From NCBI GenBank assembly GCA_028278205.1, contig JANQES010000004.1, positions 1-64,000 of the forward strand: 64,000 nt of DNA, read 5' to 3'. Made by a program: the position numbers and the translations under genes. Shown piece by piece: positions 29,886-39,187 of this stretch. The notes beneath the pieces were generated by a model. That model was not told the origin of the DNA, did not search any database, and saw nothing but the letters and a program-made list of their open reading frames with translations. Numbering within the stretch: the stretch's first letter is position 1; each line of letters opens with the position of its first letter. The stretch comes from Rhodothermales bacterium. GTDB lineage: Bacteria; Bacteroidota; Rhodothermia; Rhodothermales; Bin80.

Positions 29886-31733
29886 TCATGGATCGAAAAC
29901 GAACGGGATCGTCCGCGTGATTTGCTGGCCGGTTGTTTCGTCGGTAGCCTGAAGGGTTATTTCGATCTCGCCTTTGTCCTGCCACATGCTCAGGTCGAGC
30001 ATGATGAATTCGCGGGCTGTGCGGCTGGTGCCCGTATAGCTGGATCGCGCGCCGACGCGTTGTCCGTCGCGGGAACGCTGAAAGGGGAGCAGGCCGCCTT
30101 TTTGCTTTTGCGCGATGGTGTATTCGATGGCGTAATGCGTCTGGTCGTCGCTGCCGAAGGCGAGGTGGTAGAGTTCGAAATAGAGGGCCAGCGGCATCTC
30201 CGGGGTGAGGCGTTCGTAGGGATACGGCGCGGCGGTTTCGAGGGCGTCGTCCGGACCCAGGAGCAGGGGTTTGAGATCGCTCATTTCGAGCCGGTTTCCC
30301 TGGCTGTTCAGGGCCTGCACCGAGTCTACGGCGTGGGTGCCCACCTTGAGCATCGCCCCCGGCGCCAGCGTCCCGGGCTTCTCGTTGTTGTCCCGCGTCC
30401 ACTGTTGATCCCACTGCATCGCCAGATGATAGGTGGCGGTGTCGCCCTGGACGACAAACGTCTTTGTGGGCAGCGTTTCTCTGGTGTCAACCGGAATCAG
30501 ATAGTGCTTTTTGTTGAGCGCGCGATGATGATAACCGGCGGTTCGTTGCGCGACGGCTACAGAGATCAGGTATTTCTCGGAGGGGGCGTGTCCCTGTCTC
30601 TTGAGGCGTCGCGCGTGGCGCCGGGAGGGTTTTAGCGATTGCGGTTCCAGGCTCCAGTAGAACTCGGTGCGGGTGGTGCCGTCGGCATTGAGGAAGCGTG
30701 CCCAGCGCATCGGCACAGTCAGGTTTTCGGTCTCGTTGCGCGTGGCGGTATAGGAAGCCGGCACCGACTGGCTGCGTGTGTATTCATGTTGCGAATCGTC
30801 TTCAAGCGCAAGCTGAATGGCGCGGGCGGCGAAGACGTGCGGCGGGCGCGCATTGTGCGGCGGAAGCGTCAGGTAATCAGCCACTTCGTCGTAATGTTTG
30901 CCGAAATAGCCGTGTTCGAGCGCGAGTTGCGCGTAGACCTCTTCCATCACATTCAAAAGCAGGGGCGTCTTGCGTCTTCCATTCCTGAGATTATCCGGGA
31001 TGAGTTCGGTGGCATGGCTCAGCGCATAGGGCTTTTTTTTGGATTTTCGCAGGAAGACGTAATGGGCGTCGTAGTTGATATGTTTATAGACCCAGAACTC
31101 ATTCTCCGGCAGTTTAGACACGAGTGGATCGGTCAACAACGCTGCGGCTCTGAGTTCGATGGATTTGCTGCGCGAGGGTTTACCCAGGCGGATGTAGATC
31201 TCGCCCCGGTCGTCGAAGCCGCGTTCGTCATCGTCTCGCTGGTATTTATGCGAAGCGAAGGCCACCCGCGTCAGGTGTTCTTCGATGCGTTCGTTTTGCG
31301 TGGTGCCCGGCAGCGGATCCTGGCGGCGCCACCAGAGCGAGAGGCGGGCGCCGAGGCCGGGCGGCAGCGCGTCGAAGCGTTCGCGCGTCAGGGCGTTGGC
31401 GAGGCCTGTCTCGGCCTGCTCAGACGCGGGCATGATCATCGACAGCATCAAGAGGTGCTTGCGAAGGATGGCCTGCTCTTCGACGGCAAGCGGCTGATCA
31501 ACCTGTTCCAACAACCACAGATAGAGCTGCGTGGCGGTGTCATAGCGGATGAATTGCGTCTCCTCGAACACGTGCCGGATAAACGCATCGGCCTCTCGAA
31601 TATCCATCTCTTGCACTTGCGCCCCGGTATCGACGAACGCCGGGTCAGGCTGTGCCAACGCGTTTCCGCCCGCAAGGAGGGCGAAGACGGTGCCACAGAC
31701 GAGGGTGGATATGAGGGTTTTCAGAGGGCGCAT
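29886..31733 (-). CDS. GWxTD domain-containing secreted protein
   Basis: 615 residues with a signal peptide (LLAGGNALAQ). The middle contains the GWxTD-type core: helical repeats with DDERGFDDRGEIYIRLGKPSRSKSIE, where the usual GWxTDRG is replaced by GFDDRG, then WVYKHINYDAHYVF. The rest is beta-rich. The domain has no proven role. It is frequent in Acidobacteria, Gemmatimonadetes and Rhodothermia. A small lipoprotein is encoded immediately downstream. Confidence 0.75.
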   Translation of the reverse strand: MRPLKTLISTLVCGTVFALLAGGNALAQPDPAFVDTGAQVQEMDIREADAFIRHVFEETQFIRYDTATQLYLWLLEQVDQPLAVEEQAILRKHLLMLSMIMPASEQAETGLANALTRERFDALPPGLGARLSLWWRRQDPLPGTTQNERIEEHLTRVAFASHKYQRDDDERGFDDRGEIYIRLGKPSRSKSIELRAAALLTDPLVSKLPENEFWVYKHINYDAHYVFLRKSKKKPYALSHATELIPDNLRNGRRKTPLLLNVMEEVYAQLALEHGYFGKHYDEVADYLTLPPHNARPPHVFAARAIQLALEDDSQHEYTRSQSVPASYTATRNETENLTVPMRWARFLNADGTTRTEFYWSLEPQSLKPSRRHARRLKRQGHAPSEKYLISVAVAQRTAGYHHRALNKKHYLIPVDTRETLPTKTFVVQGDTATYHLAMQWDQQWTRDNNEKPGTLAPGAMLKVGTHAVDSVQALNSQGNRLEMSDLKPLLLGPDDALETAAPYPYERLTPEMPLALYFELYHLAFGSDDQTHYAIEYTIAQKQKGGLLPFQRSRDGQRVGARSSYTGTSRTAREFIMLDLSMWQDKGEIEITLQATDETTGQQITRTIPFVFDP

Positions 31734-31752
31734 TGAGTTGAGGAACGATCTC

Positions 31753-31878
31753 TCAACCTTATGTCATCCCGAGCGAAGTCGAGGGATCTCCCCGGTAGAA
31801 GAATATCTCAACGGGAGAGATCTCTCCGCTCCCTCCGCCTGCGCGGGGGTCGATCGAGGTGACAAGTTTATAGGTTGA
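31753..31878. repeat. Intergenic inverted repeat (TGTCATCCCGAG type)
   Basis: The arms start TCAACC at 31753 and end GGTTGA at 31878. Inside, TGTCATCCCGAGCGAAGTCG (31760-31779) pairs imperfectly with the reverse complement near 31838-31864, and GGGATCTC pairs with GAGAGATC. It occupies most of the roughly 300-nt gap between two divergent genes; I see no gene in that gap. Confidence 0.7.
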
Positions 31879-32035
31879 AATACTTTCTACCTAGCATGAG
31901 CCATCCCCTCAGAGGTTCCCGCGACGGATCGTCATGGATTCTTCTTTAGCCCCGGAACGCATCTCGTAGTATCTTTTTACACGGAAAAGGCTGAGGAGCA
32001 AATCGACGTGCCCAATCCCTAAAACGAACACCTCG

Positions 32036-33151
32036 GTGAAACGGATCATCCTCATACTCAGCGCTTTCGTGCTTCTTGTTGCAGGCGCTTCAGAAGGCGA
32101 AAAAGCCGGTGGCGGCAAGGCGATACCTGCCGCCGATCTCCCCTTTGCGCCCCGGCAGTACGTCTGCTACAAAACCACAACCCCGCTCCAGATAGACGGG
32201 CTGCTCACCGACGAGGCGTGGCAGGCGGCGCCGTGGACGGATTATTTCGTGGACATCCGGGGCGGCAAAAAGCGCGTACCGCGTCATCAAACACGCGCCA
32301 AAATGCTGTGGGATGACGCCTACTTTTACATCGCCGCGACCTTCGAGGAACCCGATGTGTGGGCCACGCTTACGCAGCGCGACACCGTCATCTTCTACGA
32401 TAACGACTTCGAGTTTTTCATCGACCCCGACGGCGACACGCATGCCTACTACGAGCTTGAAATCAACGCCCTGGAAACCATCTGGGATCTGATGCTCGTC
32501 AAACCCTATCGCGACGGCGGCCCGGTCATCGATGCGTGGGACATCCGGGGCTTGCAAGCCGGCGTCCACATCGACGGCACGCTCAACGATCCACGGGATC
32601 GGGATCGGGGGTGGACGGTGGAACTGGCGGTGCCGTGGGAGGTGCTCGATGAGGCCGCGCCGCACCGGGGGCCTCCGCAGGCCGGCGAACAATGGCGCGT
32701 TAACTTTTCGCGGGTGCAGTGGCGGCTCGATGTCGAAGTGGGGCGTTATGTGAAGCAGATCAACCCGAAGACCGGCAAGACGTATCGCGAAGACAACTGG
32801 GTCTGGTCGCCGCAGGGCGCCGTCAACATGCACATGCCTGAACGGTGGGGCTTTGTGCAGTTCTCCAGCGTCGTGGCAGGCGAGGGGACCGAGGCCTTCG
32901 TCGAGGATCCGAACGAGCGGGTGAAATGGGCGCTGCGCCGGCTCTATTATCGCCAGAGCGCGTACCACGACTCCCTGGGCCGCTACGCGCTCTCGCTGGA
33001 TGATCTGAGCGCCGGGGATATCACCGTCGATAGCCTCGATTTCAGGCCGTCGATGCAGGCGACGGAGAGCCTGTATCAGATCTCAGCGGGCGGATTCAAC
33101 GGCAAAACGCTGTTCATCCGCCACGACGGCAAGGTCTGGCAAAAGGAATGA
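32036..33151 (+). CDS. CBM9-like carbohydrate-binding secreted protein
   Basis: 371 residues starting at GTG 32036, with a short signal peptide (IILILSAFVLLVAGASEG). The main part matches the CBM9-like fold: PLQIDGLLTDEAWQAAPWTDYF, then DAYFYIAATFEEPDVWAT, DNDFEFFIDPDGDTHAYYELEINA and WTVELAVPWEVL. These secreted proteins are thought to bind sugars. A putative glycoside hydrolase gene follows after a repeat element, which supports a role in carbohydrate handling. Confidence 0.85.
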   Translation: MKRIILILSAFVLLVAGASEGEKAGGGKAIPAADLPFAPRQYVCYKTTTPLQIDGLLTDEAWQAAPWTDYFVDIRGGKKRVPRHQTRAKMLWDDAYFYIAATFEEPDVWATLTQRDTVIFYDNDFEFFIDPDGDTHAYYELEINALETIWDLMLVKPYRDGGPVIDAWDIRGLQAGVHIDGTLNDPRDRDRGWTVELAVPWEVLDEAAPHRGPPQAGEQWRVNFSRVQWRLDVEVGRYVKQINPKTGKTYREDNWVWSPQGAVNMHMPERWGFVQFSSVVAGEGTEAFVEDPNERVKWALRRLYYRQSAYHDSLGRYALSLDDLSAGDITVDSLDFRPSMQATESLYQISAGGFNGKTLFIRHDGKVWQKE

Positions 33152-33305
33152 ATTTTGGATTTTAGATTTTGGATTTTGGATTGTTATCCTCCACGATCTT
33201 CAATAGGCGAACAAGCTGCGACGGTTGGATCCGTAATGGCTTCTTCGATTGAGATAACGCCGATGGTTGAGACCAATCCAAAATCCAAAATCTAAAATCC
33301 AAAAT
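33152..33305. repeat. GGATTTT hairpin element, copy 2
   Basis: Perfect 32-bp terminal inverted repeats (33152-33183 and 33274-33305) are made of GGATTTT units. One unit is a TTTAGA variant and is copied exactly in the opposite arm. The 90-nt core aligns loosely with that of the element at 14398-14535 (both begin GTT.TC.TC.ACGATC.TCA). Confidence 0.92.
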
Positions 33306-33322
33306 CTAAACGGGGTATAATC

Positions 33323-34438
33323 ATGAACAGAAAAGCGTTTATCAAGCTCTTGGGCGCGGGTGCCGTCGGGGTGGCCGGTGGGGCGATGCTGCGATGTGCG
33401 GGGGATTCGGAGAGCAGCCCGGCAGTTGACACTCCGGCGGCATCGTCTGGTAGCGCTGCGAAGCATTGGGCATGGATGGGGGAGGGGAACGAAGGGTGGA
33501 CGCTCGATCAGTGGAAGCAGCAGTTGGGCATGATGCGCGAGGCGGGTATCGGCGCCGTGCTTTTTCACGAGGGCATCAAGATCTTGAGAGATCTCATCCC
33601 GGCGGCCCGGCAACTCGGCATCGAGCCCCACATCTGGAACGTCACCATGATGGAAGGCGGCCTGGAGGAGGAGCATCCGGAGTGGTACGTCGTCAATCGC
33701 GACGGCGAATCGGCGGGGGATAAGCCGGCGTATGTGGATTATTACAAGTTCATGTGCCCGTCGCGCGAGCCGGTGCGGCAGTTTTTGACCGAGCAGATCG
33801 GCGCGCTGGCACAGATCGAAGGCGTCGCCAGCATTCACCTGGATTATATCCGGTATCCGGACGTGATTCTGCCGGTCTCGCTCTGGCCCAAGTACGGCAT
33901 TGTGCAGGACAAAGAATATCCGCCTTACGATTACTGTTACTGCGACGTTTGCCGGGCCGCTTTCGAGCAGCAGACGGGTCTCGATCCGCTGGAGCTGGAG
34001 GATCCGCCCTCGCACGAGGCGTGGCTGCAATACCGCTACGATACCATCACCCGCGTCGTCAACATGCTCGCCGAGGTCGTTCACCAGCACGGCAAACAGT
34101 TGACCGCCGCCGTCTTCCCGACGCCGGATATCGCCCGCTCGCTGGTGCGGCAGGAATGGACCAAGTGGAATCTCGACGCCGTCTTGCCGATGGTCTATCA
34201 CAGCTTTTACAACGAAGACGTGGCGTGGGTCGGCGAGGCGACGCGGCAGGGTGTCGAAGCCCTCGACGGCAAATTTCCGCTCTACAGTGGCCTTTTCGTC
34301 CCCGAACTCACCCCGGACGAACTGGCGCAGGCCACCGAACTGGCCCTGGCCAACGGCGCCGACGGCATCGTCTTGTTCCAGGGCCGGACGCTGACGGAAG
34401 CGCACTGGCGGCATCTGAGCGCCGTGATTAAGGGGTGA
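33323..34438 (+). CDS. Putative glycoside hydrolase (GH10-like/PF02638 type), secreted
   Basis: 371 residues. The N-terminus resembles a Tat/lipoprotein signal (NRKAFIKLLGAGAVGVAGGAMLRC). The body looks like a TIM barrel: strand-end motifs HIWNVTMMEG, IASIHLDYIRYPD (here VASIHLDYIRYPD) and LDAVLPMVYHSFY are typical of the glycosyl hydrolase-like 10 family. The Asp in HLDYIRYPD and a later acidic residue are likely active-site residues. It also has a CxxC pair (CYCDVC). The stop overlaps the start of the next gene (GTGATG). Confidence 0.8.
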   Translation: MNRKAFIKLLGAGAVGVAGGAMLRCAGDSESSPAVDTPAASSGSAAKHWAWMGEGNEGWTLDQWKQQLGMMREAGIGAVLFHEGIKILRDLIPAARQLGIEPHIWNVTMMEGGLEEEHPEWYVVNRDGESAGDKPAYVDYYKFMCPSREPVRQFLTEQIGALAQIEGVASIHLDYIRYPDVILPVSLWPKYGIVQDKEYPPYDYCYCDVCRAAFEQQTGLDPLELEDPPSHEAWLQYRYDTITRVVNMLAEVVHQHGKQLTAAVFPTPDIARSLVRQEWTKWNLDAVLPMVYHSFYNEDVAWVGEATRQGVEALDGKFPLYSGLFVPELTPDELAQATELALANGADGIVLFQGRTLTEAHWRHLSAVIKG

Positions 34439-37400
34439 TGCTTCTGTTCAGTAAATATTGCAAACCCTTTGGTAGAGACGTTACATGTAACGTCTCTACA
34501 GGCCGGGTTATCCTGGTTTTTCTGGCAATCATTTTCCTGTCAGCCTGCAATCCACCCGAAAATCAAAACGACGGGCCGGCGCTTTTCACGCTTTTATCCT
34601 CTGAGGCGACGGGGGTGACGTTCGAAAACCGCGTCGTCGAGCAGGAAGGGTTTAATGTGTTGGAATACGAATATTTTTACAACGGCGCCGGTGTGGCCGT
34701 GGGCGATCTCAACAATGACGGATTGCCCGATCTCTACTTCACGGCTAACATGAGCCCGGATCAACTCTATCTCAACAAAGGCAACCTGGCGTTCGAAAAC
34801 ATCACCGAACAGGCCGGCATCGAACACGAAAGCAGTTGGACGACGGGCGTGACGATGGCGGATGTGAATGACGACGGCTGGCTCGACATCTACGTCTGCA
34901 AGTCGGGCCGCGTGGGCGCTGACCGGCGCCGCAACGCCCTCTACATCAATAATGGGGACCTCACTTTCACCGAACGCGCCGCCGAATTCGGCCTCGACGA
35001 CACGGCGTATTCGAACCACGCCGCCTTCTTCGATTACGACCGCGACGGCGACCTCGATATGTTTTTGCTCAACCATTCCATCCGTCGCCTCTCGAACTTC
35101 GTCTCCGAATACATGCGCGTGCAGCGCGATTCGCTGGCCGGCGATAAGCTTTTTCGGAATGAGGGCGGGCGGTTCGTGGATGTGAGCGAGGAAGCCGGCA
35201 TCAAAGGCAATCCCATCGGCTTCGGCCTCAGCGCTATCGTCAGCGACATCAACAAAGACGGCTGGCTCGATCTCTACGTCTCGAACGATTACATCGAAGA
35301 CGATTACCTCTACATCAATAACCGCGACCCCGAATCAGGTCCGGGGCAGGCTCCCACTTTTACCGAATCCATCCGCGCCTACATGGCCCACACGTCGTAC
35401 TCCTCGATGGGCGCCGACATCGCCGATTTCAACAACGACGCCCTGCCCGACGTGATCACGCTCGACATGCTGGCCGAGGATAATCTCCGGCAAAAAATCC
35501 TCAAAGGGCCGGAAGATTTCGCGTTTTATGAGCAATTCCGGCGCGACGGCTATCACGAGCAGTACATGCGCAACATGCTCCACGTCAACAACGGAAACGG
35601 CGATTTTAGCGAAATCGGCCAGCTTGCCGGGGTCTCGAACACCGATTGGAGCTGGGCGGCGTTGCTGGCTGATTTTGACAACGACGGCTACAAAGACCTG
35701 CTCGTGACCAACGGCTACATGCGCGATTACACCAACCTCGATTTCCTCAAAACGACGCTGGTGGATGCCTATCGCGAGGCGAGCATGCGCGGCGAGGCGC
35801 TCTCGTCGCTCGACATGGTGGAGCGGATGCCGACGACGCCGCTGAAAAACTATCTCTATCGCAACGAAAAAAATCTAACTTTTTCCGACAAAACCCGGGC
35901 CTGGGGCGTCGATCAACCCGCGCTCTCCAACGGCGCAGCCTACGCCGACCTCGACGACGACGGCGACCTCGATCTCGTCGTCAATAACATCAACCAGGAA
36001 GCCTTTATCTATCGCAACGACGCCGAGCAAATCCCCGATCAGCATTATTTGAAAATCAAGCTCGACGGCCCTGCCGGCAACCGGGGCGGCATCGGCACGA
36101 AGGTGGTGTTGCGCAGCGACGGGCAGCAGTTTTATCAAGAAATGATACCCGGACGCGGCTATCTCTCTGCCGTCGAACCGGTGCTTTTGTTTGGATTAGG
36201 AACCCTCACACAGGTCGATCTCGACGTGACCTGGCCGGATGGAAAACGCCAGGAAATCGCCGGGGTGGCGGTGGATCAAACGCTGACGTTGCGGCATCAG
36301 GACGCAGCGATGACCACGCCGGAGCCGGAGGATCAGCCTGTCCCGATTTTCAACGGGGTGGCCGAGTTAGGATTGGATTTCCGCCACCACGAAAACTCCT
36401 TTGTCGATTACGACCGGGAGCCGTTGTTGCCGCATCTGCTCTCGCGCCTGGGGCCAGCGCTGGCGCAGGGAGATATCAATCAGGACGGCCTGGAAGACCT
36501 GTTTATCGGCGGGGCGAAGGGCCAGCCGGGGACGTTGTTTTTGCAGCAAAAAGACGGCTCCTTCAACGAGGTGACGGTCGAGGCCCTGGCGGCGCATCGG
36601 GATTTTGAGGATATCGATGCGCTTTTTCTGGACGTCGATCAGGATCGCGATCTCGATCTGTACGTGGTCAGCGGCGGCAATGCCGAAGCCGAGAAGGCGG
36701 CGGCCTATCAGGATCGGCTGTATGTCAACGAAGGCTTTGGCCGGCTGGTCTATGCAGCGGAGGCGCTTCCGGCGATGCCGAGCAGCGGATCGACCGTCGC
36801 CGCCAACGATTTCGATGGCGACGGCGACCTCGATCTTTTCGTCGGCGGGCGGGTGCTTTCGGGCCGCTATCCGTTTGCGCCGAGGAGTTATCTGCTCGAA
36901 AACACCGGCGGGCGCTTCGTCGATATCACCGCGCAGGCTGCCGAAGAACTGCTTGAGCTGGGCCTCGTCACCGATGCCCTCTGGCATGACCTCGACGGCG
37001 ACGGCGCGGCGGAACTGGTGATGGCGGGCGAATGGATGCCGTTGCGCGTCTTCAAACCGGATAGCGACAAGACCTTCACCGAGATCACCGACGAAGCCGG
37101 TTTTGCGAAGACCAATGGTTGGTGGAACACCCTCGCTGCCCACGACCTCGACGGCGACGGCGACGCCGATCTGGTAGCCGGTAATCGAGGTCGAAACGCG
37201 CAGATTCAAGTCGATCAAAACCAGCCCGCCGCCATCCACGCCGCCGACTTCGACCGCAACGGCACGCTCGATCCCTTGATCAGTTACTACATTCAAGGCA
37301 GCCCGTACCCGTTGATTTCGCGGGATGAATTGCTGGCCCAGATGCCGTCTTTCACCACGAAATTTCCCACCTACGCCGCGTACGCCGCCGCCACGATCAA

Positions 37401-37818
37401 CGACGTGCTCACCGCCGAGCAACGCCGCGAAGCCCTCCACCTGCAAGCGTTCGACGCCGAAACGGTCGTTTTCGAAAACCTCAGCGACGGAACGTTCCGC
37501 CGCAGGCCATTGCCGCTGGCGGCGCAGGTGGCCCCCGTCAACATCATCCTCCCCCGCGACTTCAACGGCGACGGCTTTGTGGATCTGTTGCTGGCCGGGA
37601 ATAACTTTAACGTGCGCGCTCAGTTTGGCCGGGACGATGCCGGGCGGGGCCTCCTTCTCCTCGGCAAAGGCGACCTGGACTTCGAGGCGGCGACGGCTTC
37701 TCGCAGCGGTTTCTACACGCCGGGCGAGGTGCGCAAGATGGCCCTCGTCCGCACCGCTGCCGGCTTGCTCGTCGTCGTTGCCAACAACAATGATGCGGTT
37801 GTGACGTTTGTTTTTTAG
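34438..37818 (+). CDS. FG-GAP/VCBS repeat lipoprotein with ASPIC/UnbV domain (CRTAC1-like)
   Basis: 1126 residues. Two blocks of calcium-binding FG-GAP repeats (for example DLNNDGLPDLYF, DVNDDGWLDIYV, DFDGDGDLDLFV) form probable beta-propellers on either side of an ASPIC/UnbV-like segment (NRGGIGTKVVLRSDGQQFYQEMIPGRGYLS). The hydrophobic segment VILVFLAIIFLSAC is a lipobox. It is preceded by about 18 residues encoded by a palindrome (34472-34499), so the signal peptide has an unusual N-terminal extension. It is likely exported and surface-exposed, with a binding or adhesion role. It is translationally coupled to the preceding gene. Confidence 0.88.
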   Translation: MLLFSKYCKPFGRDVTCNVSTGRVILVFLAIIFLSACNPPENQNDGPALFTLLSSEATGVTFENRVVEQEGFNVLEYEYFYNGAGVAVGDLNNDGLPDLYFTANMSPDQLYLNKGNLAFENITEQAGIEHESSWTTGVTMADVNDDGWLDIYVCKSGRVGADRRRNALYINNGDLTFTERAAEFGLDDTAYSNHAAFFDYDRDGDLDMFLLNHSIRRLSNFVSEYMRVQRDSLAGDKLFRNEGGRFVDVSEEAGIKGNPIGFGLSAIVSDINKDGWLDLYVSNDYIEDDYLYINNRDPESGPGQAPTFTESIRAYMAHTSYSSMGADIADFNNDALPDVITLDMLAEDNLRQKILKGPEDFAFYEQFRRDGYHEQYMRNMLHVNNGNGDFSEIGQLAGVSNTDWSWAALLADFDNDGYKDLLVTNGYMRDYTNLDFLKTTLVDAYREASMRGEALSSLDMVERMPTTPLKNYLYRNEKNLTFSDKTRAWGVDQPALSNGAAYADLDDDGDLDLVVNNINQEAFIYRNDAEQIPDQHYLKIKLDGPAGNRGGIGTKVVLRSDGQQFYQEMIPGRGYLSAVEPVLLFGLGTLTQVDLDVTWPDGKRQEIAGVAVDQTLTLRHQDAAMTTPEPEDQPVPIFNGVAELGLDFRHHENSFVDYDREPLLPHLLSRLGPALAQGDINQDGLEDLFIGGAKGQPGTLFLQQKDGSFNEVTVEALAAHRDFEDIDALFLDVDQDRDLDLYVVSGGNAEAEKAAAYQDRLYVNEGFGRLVYAAEALPAMPSSGSTVAANDFDGDGDLDLFVGGRVLSGRYPFAPRSYLLENTGGRFVDITAQAAEELLELGLVTDALWHDLDGDGAAELVMAGEWMPLRVFKPDSDKTFTEITDEAGFAKTNGWWNTLAAHDLDGDGDADLVAGNRGRNAQIQVDQNQPAAIHAADFDRNGTLDPLISYYIQGSPYPLISRDELLAQMPSFTTKFPTYAAYAAATINDVLTAEQRREALHLQAFDAETVVFENLSDGTFRRRPLPLAAQVAPVNIILPRDFNGDGFVDLLLAGNNFNVRAQFGRDDAGRGLLLLGKGDLDFEAATASRSGFYTPGEVRKMALVRTAAGLLVVVANNNDAVVTFVF
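34472..34499. repeat. 28-bp perfect palindrome inside the reading frame
   Basis: The sequence from GTAGAGACG at 34472 to CGTCTCTAC at 34499, with TTACATGTAA at its centre, is its own reverse complement. It lies in frame within the N-terminal part of the FG-GAP gene, upstream of the lipobox. Similar AGAGACGTT palindromes are known to me as dispersed repeats in cyanobacterial genomes. Confidence 0.9.
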
Positions 37819-37876
37819 CAGGCTGGGGACGTTTTTGGGATCATCATCGTTGGTTTTTTAGACGACCGTTGGGATT

Positions 37877-37941
37877 GGTCATTAGTCACTGGTCACTGGT
37901 TCTTGGAAGGAAACCTCACCAGTGACCAATGACCAGTGACC
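37877..37941. repeat. Tandem-word hairpin (GGTCACT type)
   Basis: GGTCACTGGT at 37891-37900 pairs perfectly with ACCAGTGACC at 37918-37927. The outer part of the 24-nt arms pairs with a few mismatches. It lies between the FG-GAP gene and the M24 peptidase gene. Confidence 0.8.
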
Positions 37942-38007
37942 GACACCAACGCCTGCACAACGTGAAATGGTGCATATTATTCACAGCCTTCTTTGCCAGC
38001 CTCCAAC

Positions 38008-39063
38008 ATGAAAAACATCCACCACCTTCTGCAAACCCACGACGTCGATGCGGCGTTGATCACCTTTATGCCGGACATCCAGTGGGCGTGCGGGTTTACC
38101 GGATCCAACGGACTGCTCATCGTGAGGCCGGACGACGTTCATTTTCTTTCGGATGGGCGCTACACAGAACAGGCCCGGCAGGAGGTCGAAGGCGCCGTCA
38201 TCCACACGCCGGGCTATGCGCTGTTCGAATACGCCGTCGAGGAACACCTGCTCGGCGATGCCCGGCGTGTGCTCTATCAAGCCGACCACGTGACGGTGGC
38301 GCAACTCGAACGATGGCGCGCGTTATGGCCGTCGGTGGAGTGGACGCCCGGCACGGCGCTTTTGACGATGGAGGTGGCTTCGAAAAGCGACGAGGAGGTC
38401 GCTCGGATCCGCCGGGCGCAGCAGGTTACGGATGCGGTTTTCGAGCATCTTTTGGGATTCATCCGGCCCGGATTGAGCGAACAGGAGGTGGCTGCCGAGA
38501 TCGTCTACCAACACCTGCGGCGTGGCGCGTCGAAAATGTCGTTCGAGCCGATTGTGGCGTCCGGGCGGCGTGGGGCGCTGCCGCATGCCCGCGCCTCGAT
38601 CAAAAACCTCGAATCGGGCGATCTCGTCGTCCTCGACTTCGGCTGTTTCGTTGACGGCTACGCGTCGGATATGACGCGGACGGTCGCGTTGGGCGAGCCG
38701 GGCGACGAAGCCCGCGCGGTCTATCAGGTTGTCTTAGACGCGCAACGACGCGCTATCGAGACAGCCCGCGCCGGCCTTTCGACGAAGGCGCTCGACGGTG
38801 CGGCTCGCTCGGTGATCGATGAGGCGGGCTACGGCGACTTTTTTACGCACAGCCTGGGCCACGGCATCGGGTTGCAGACGCACGAATGGCCGCGCGTGTC
38901 GCATCAGACCGACGACGTGTTGCCTGCCGGCGTCGCCGTCACCATCGAACCCGGCGTGTATCTGCCCGGACGCTTCGGTGTGCGGATCGAAGACATCGTG
39001 GTGCTGCGCCCCGACGGCTGCGACAACCTCACCGCCTCGCCGAAGAAGTTGGTGGTGCTGTGA
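38008..39063 (+). CDS. M24 family Xaa-Pro aminopeptidase/dipeptidase
   Basis: 351 residues from the ATG at 38008. It has a creatinase-like N-terminal domain (ALITFMPDIQWACGFTGSNGLLIV) and the pita-bread metallopeptidase domain. The metal ligands are visible as the Asp pair in LDFGCFVDGYASDMTRT, the His in HSLGHGIGL, and the Glu residues in TIEPGVYLPG and VRIEDIVVL. It removes residues next to proline and should be cytoplasmic, as no signal is seen. The TTG at 37993 is a less likely start. Confidence 0.93.
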   Translation: MKNIHHLLQTHDVDAALITFMPDIQWACGFTGSNGLLIVRPDDVHFLSDGRYTEQARQEVEGAVIHTPGYALFEYAVEEHLLGDARRVLYQADHVTVAQLERWRALWPSVEWTPGTALLTMEVASKSDEEVARIRRAQQVTDAVFEHLLGFIRPGLSEQEVAAEIVYQHLRRGASKMSFEPIVASGRRGALPHARASIKNLESGDLVVLDFGCFVDGYASDMTRTVALGEPGDEARAVYQVVLDAQRRAIETARAGLSTKALDGAARSVIDEAGYGDFFTHSLGHGIGLQTHEWPRVSHQTDDVLPAGVAVTIEPGVYLPGRFGVRIEDIVVLRPDGCDNLTASPKKLVVL

Positions 39064-39065
39064 TG

Positions 39066-39142
39066 GAAATGGCAAATGGGCAAATGATGCAAATGGGCAA
39101 TCGATCCAGGATTTGCCATTTGCCTATTTGCCCTTTTGCCAT
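39066..39142. repeat. Tandem-word hairpin (GGGCAAAT type), second locus
   Basis: The left arm (39066-39099) carries words such as AATGGCAAATGGGCAAAT. The right arm (39110-39142) carries their complement, ending ATTTGCCCTTTTGCCATT with one mismatch over 18 bp. The left arm begins immediately after the M24 peptidase stop. Confidence 0.8.
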
Positions 39143-39187
39143 TAATCTCCATCCGCCCAAGACCCTTTCAGCCCGCCAGAGAAACCG

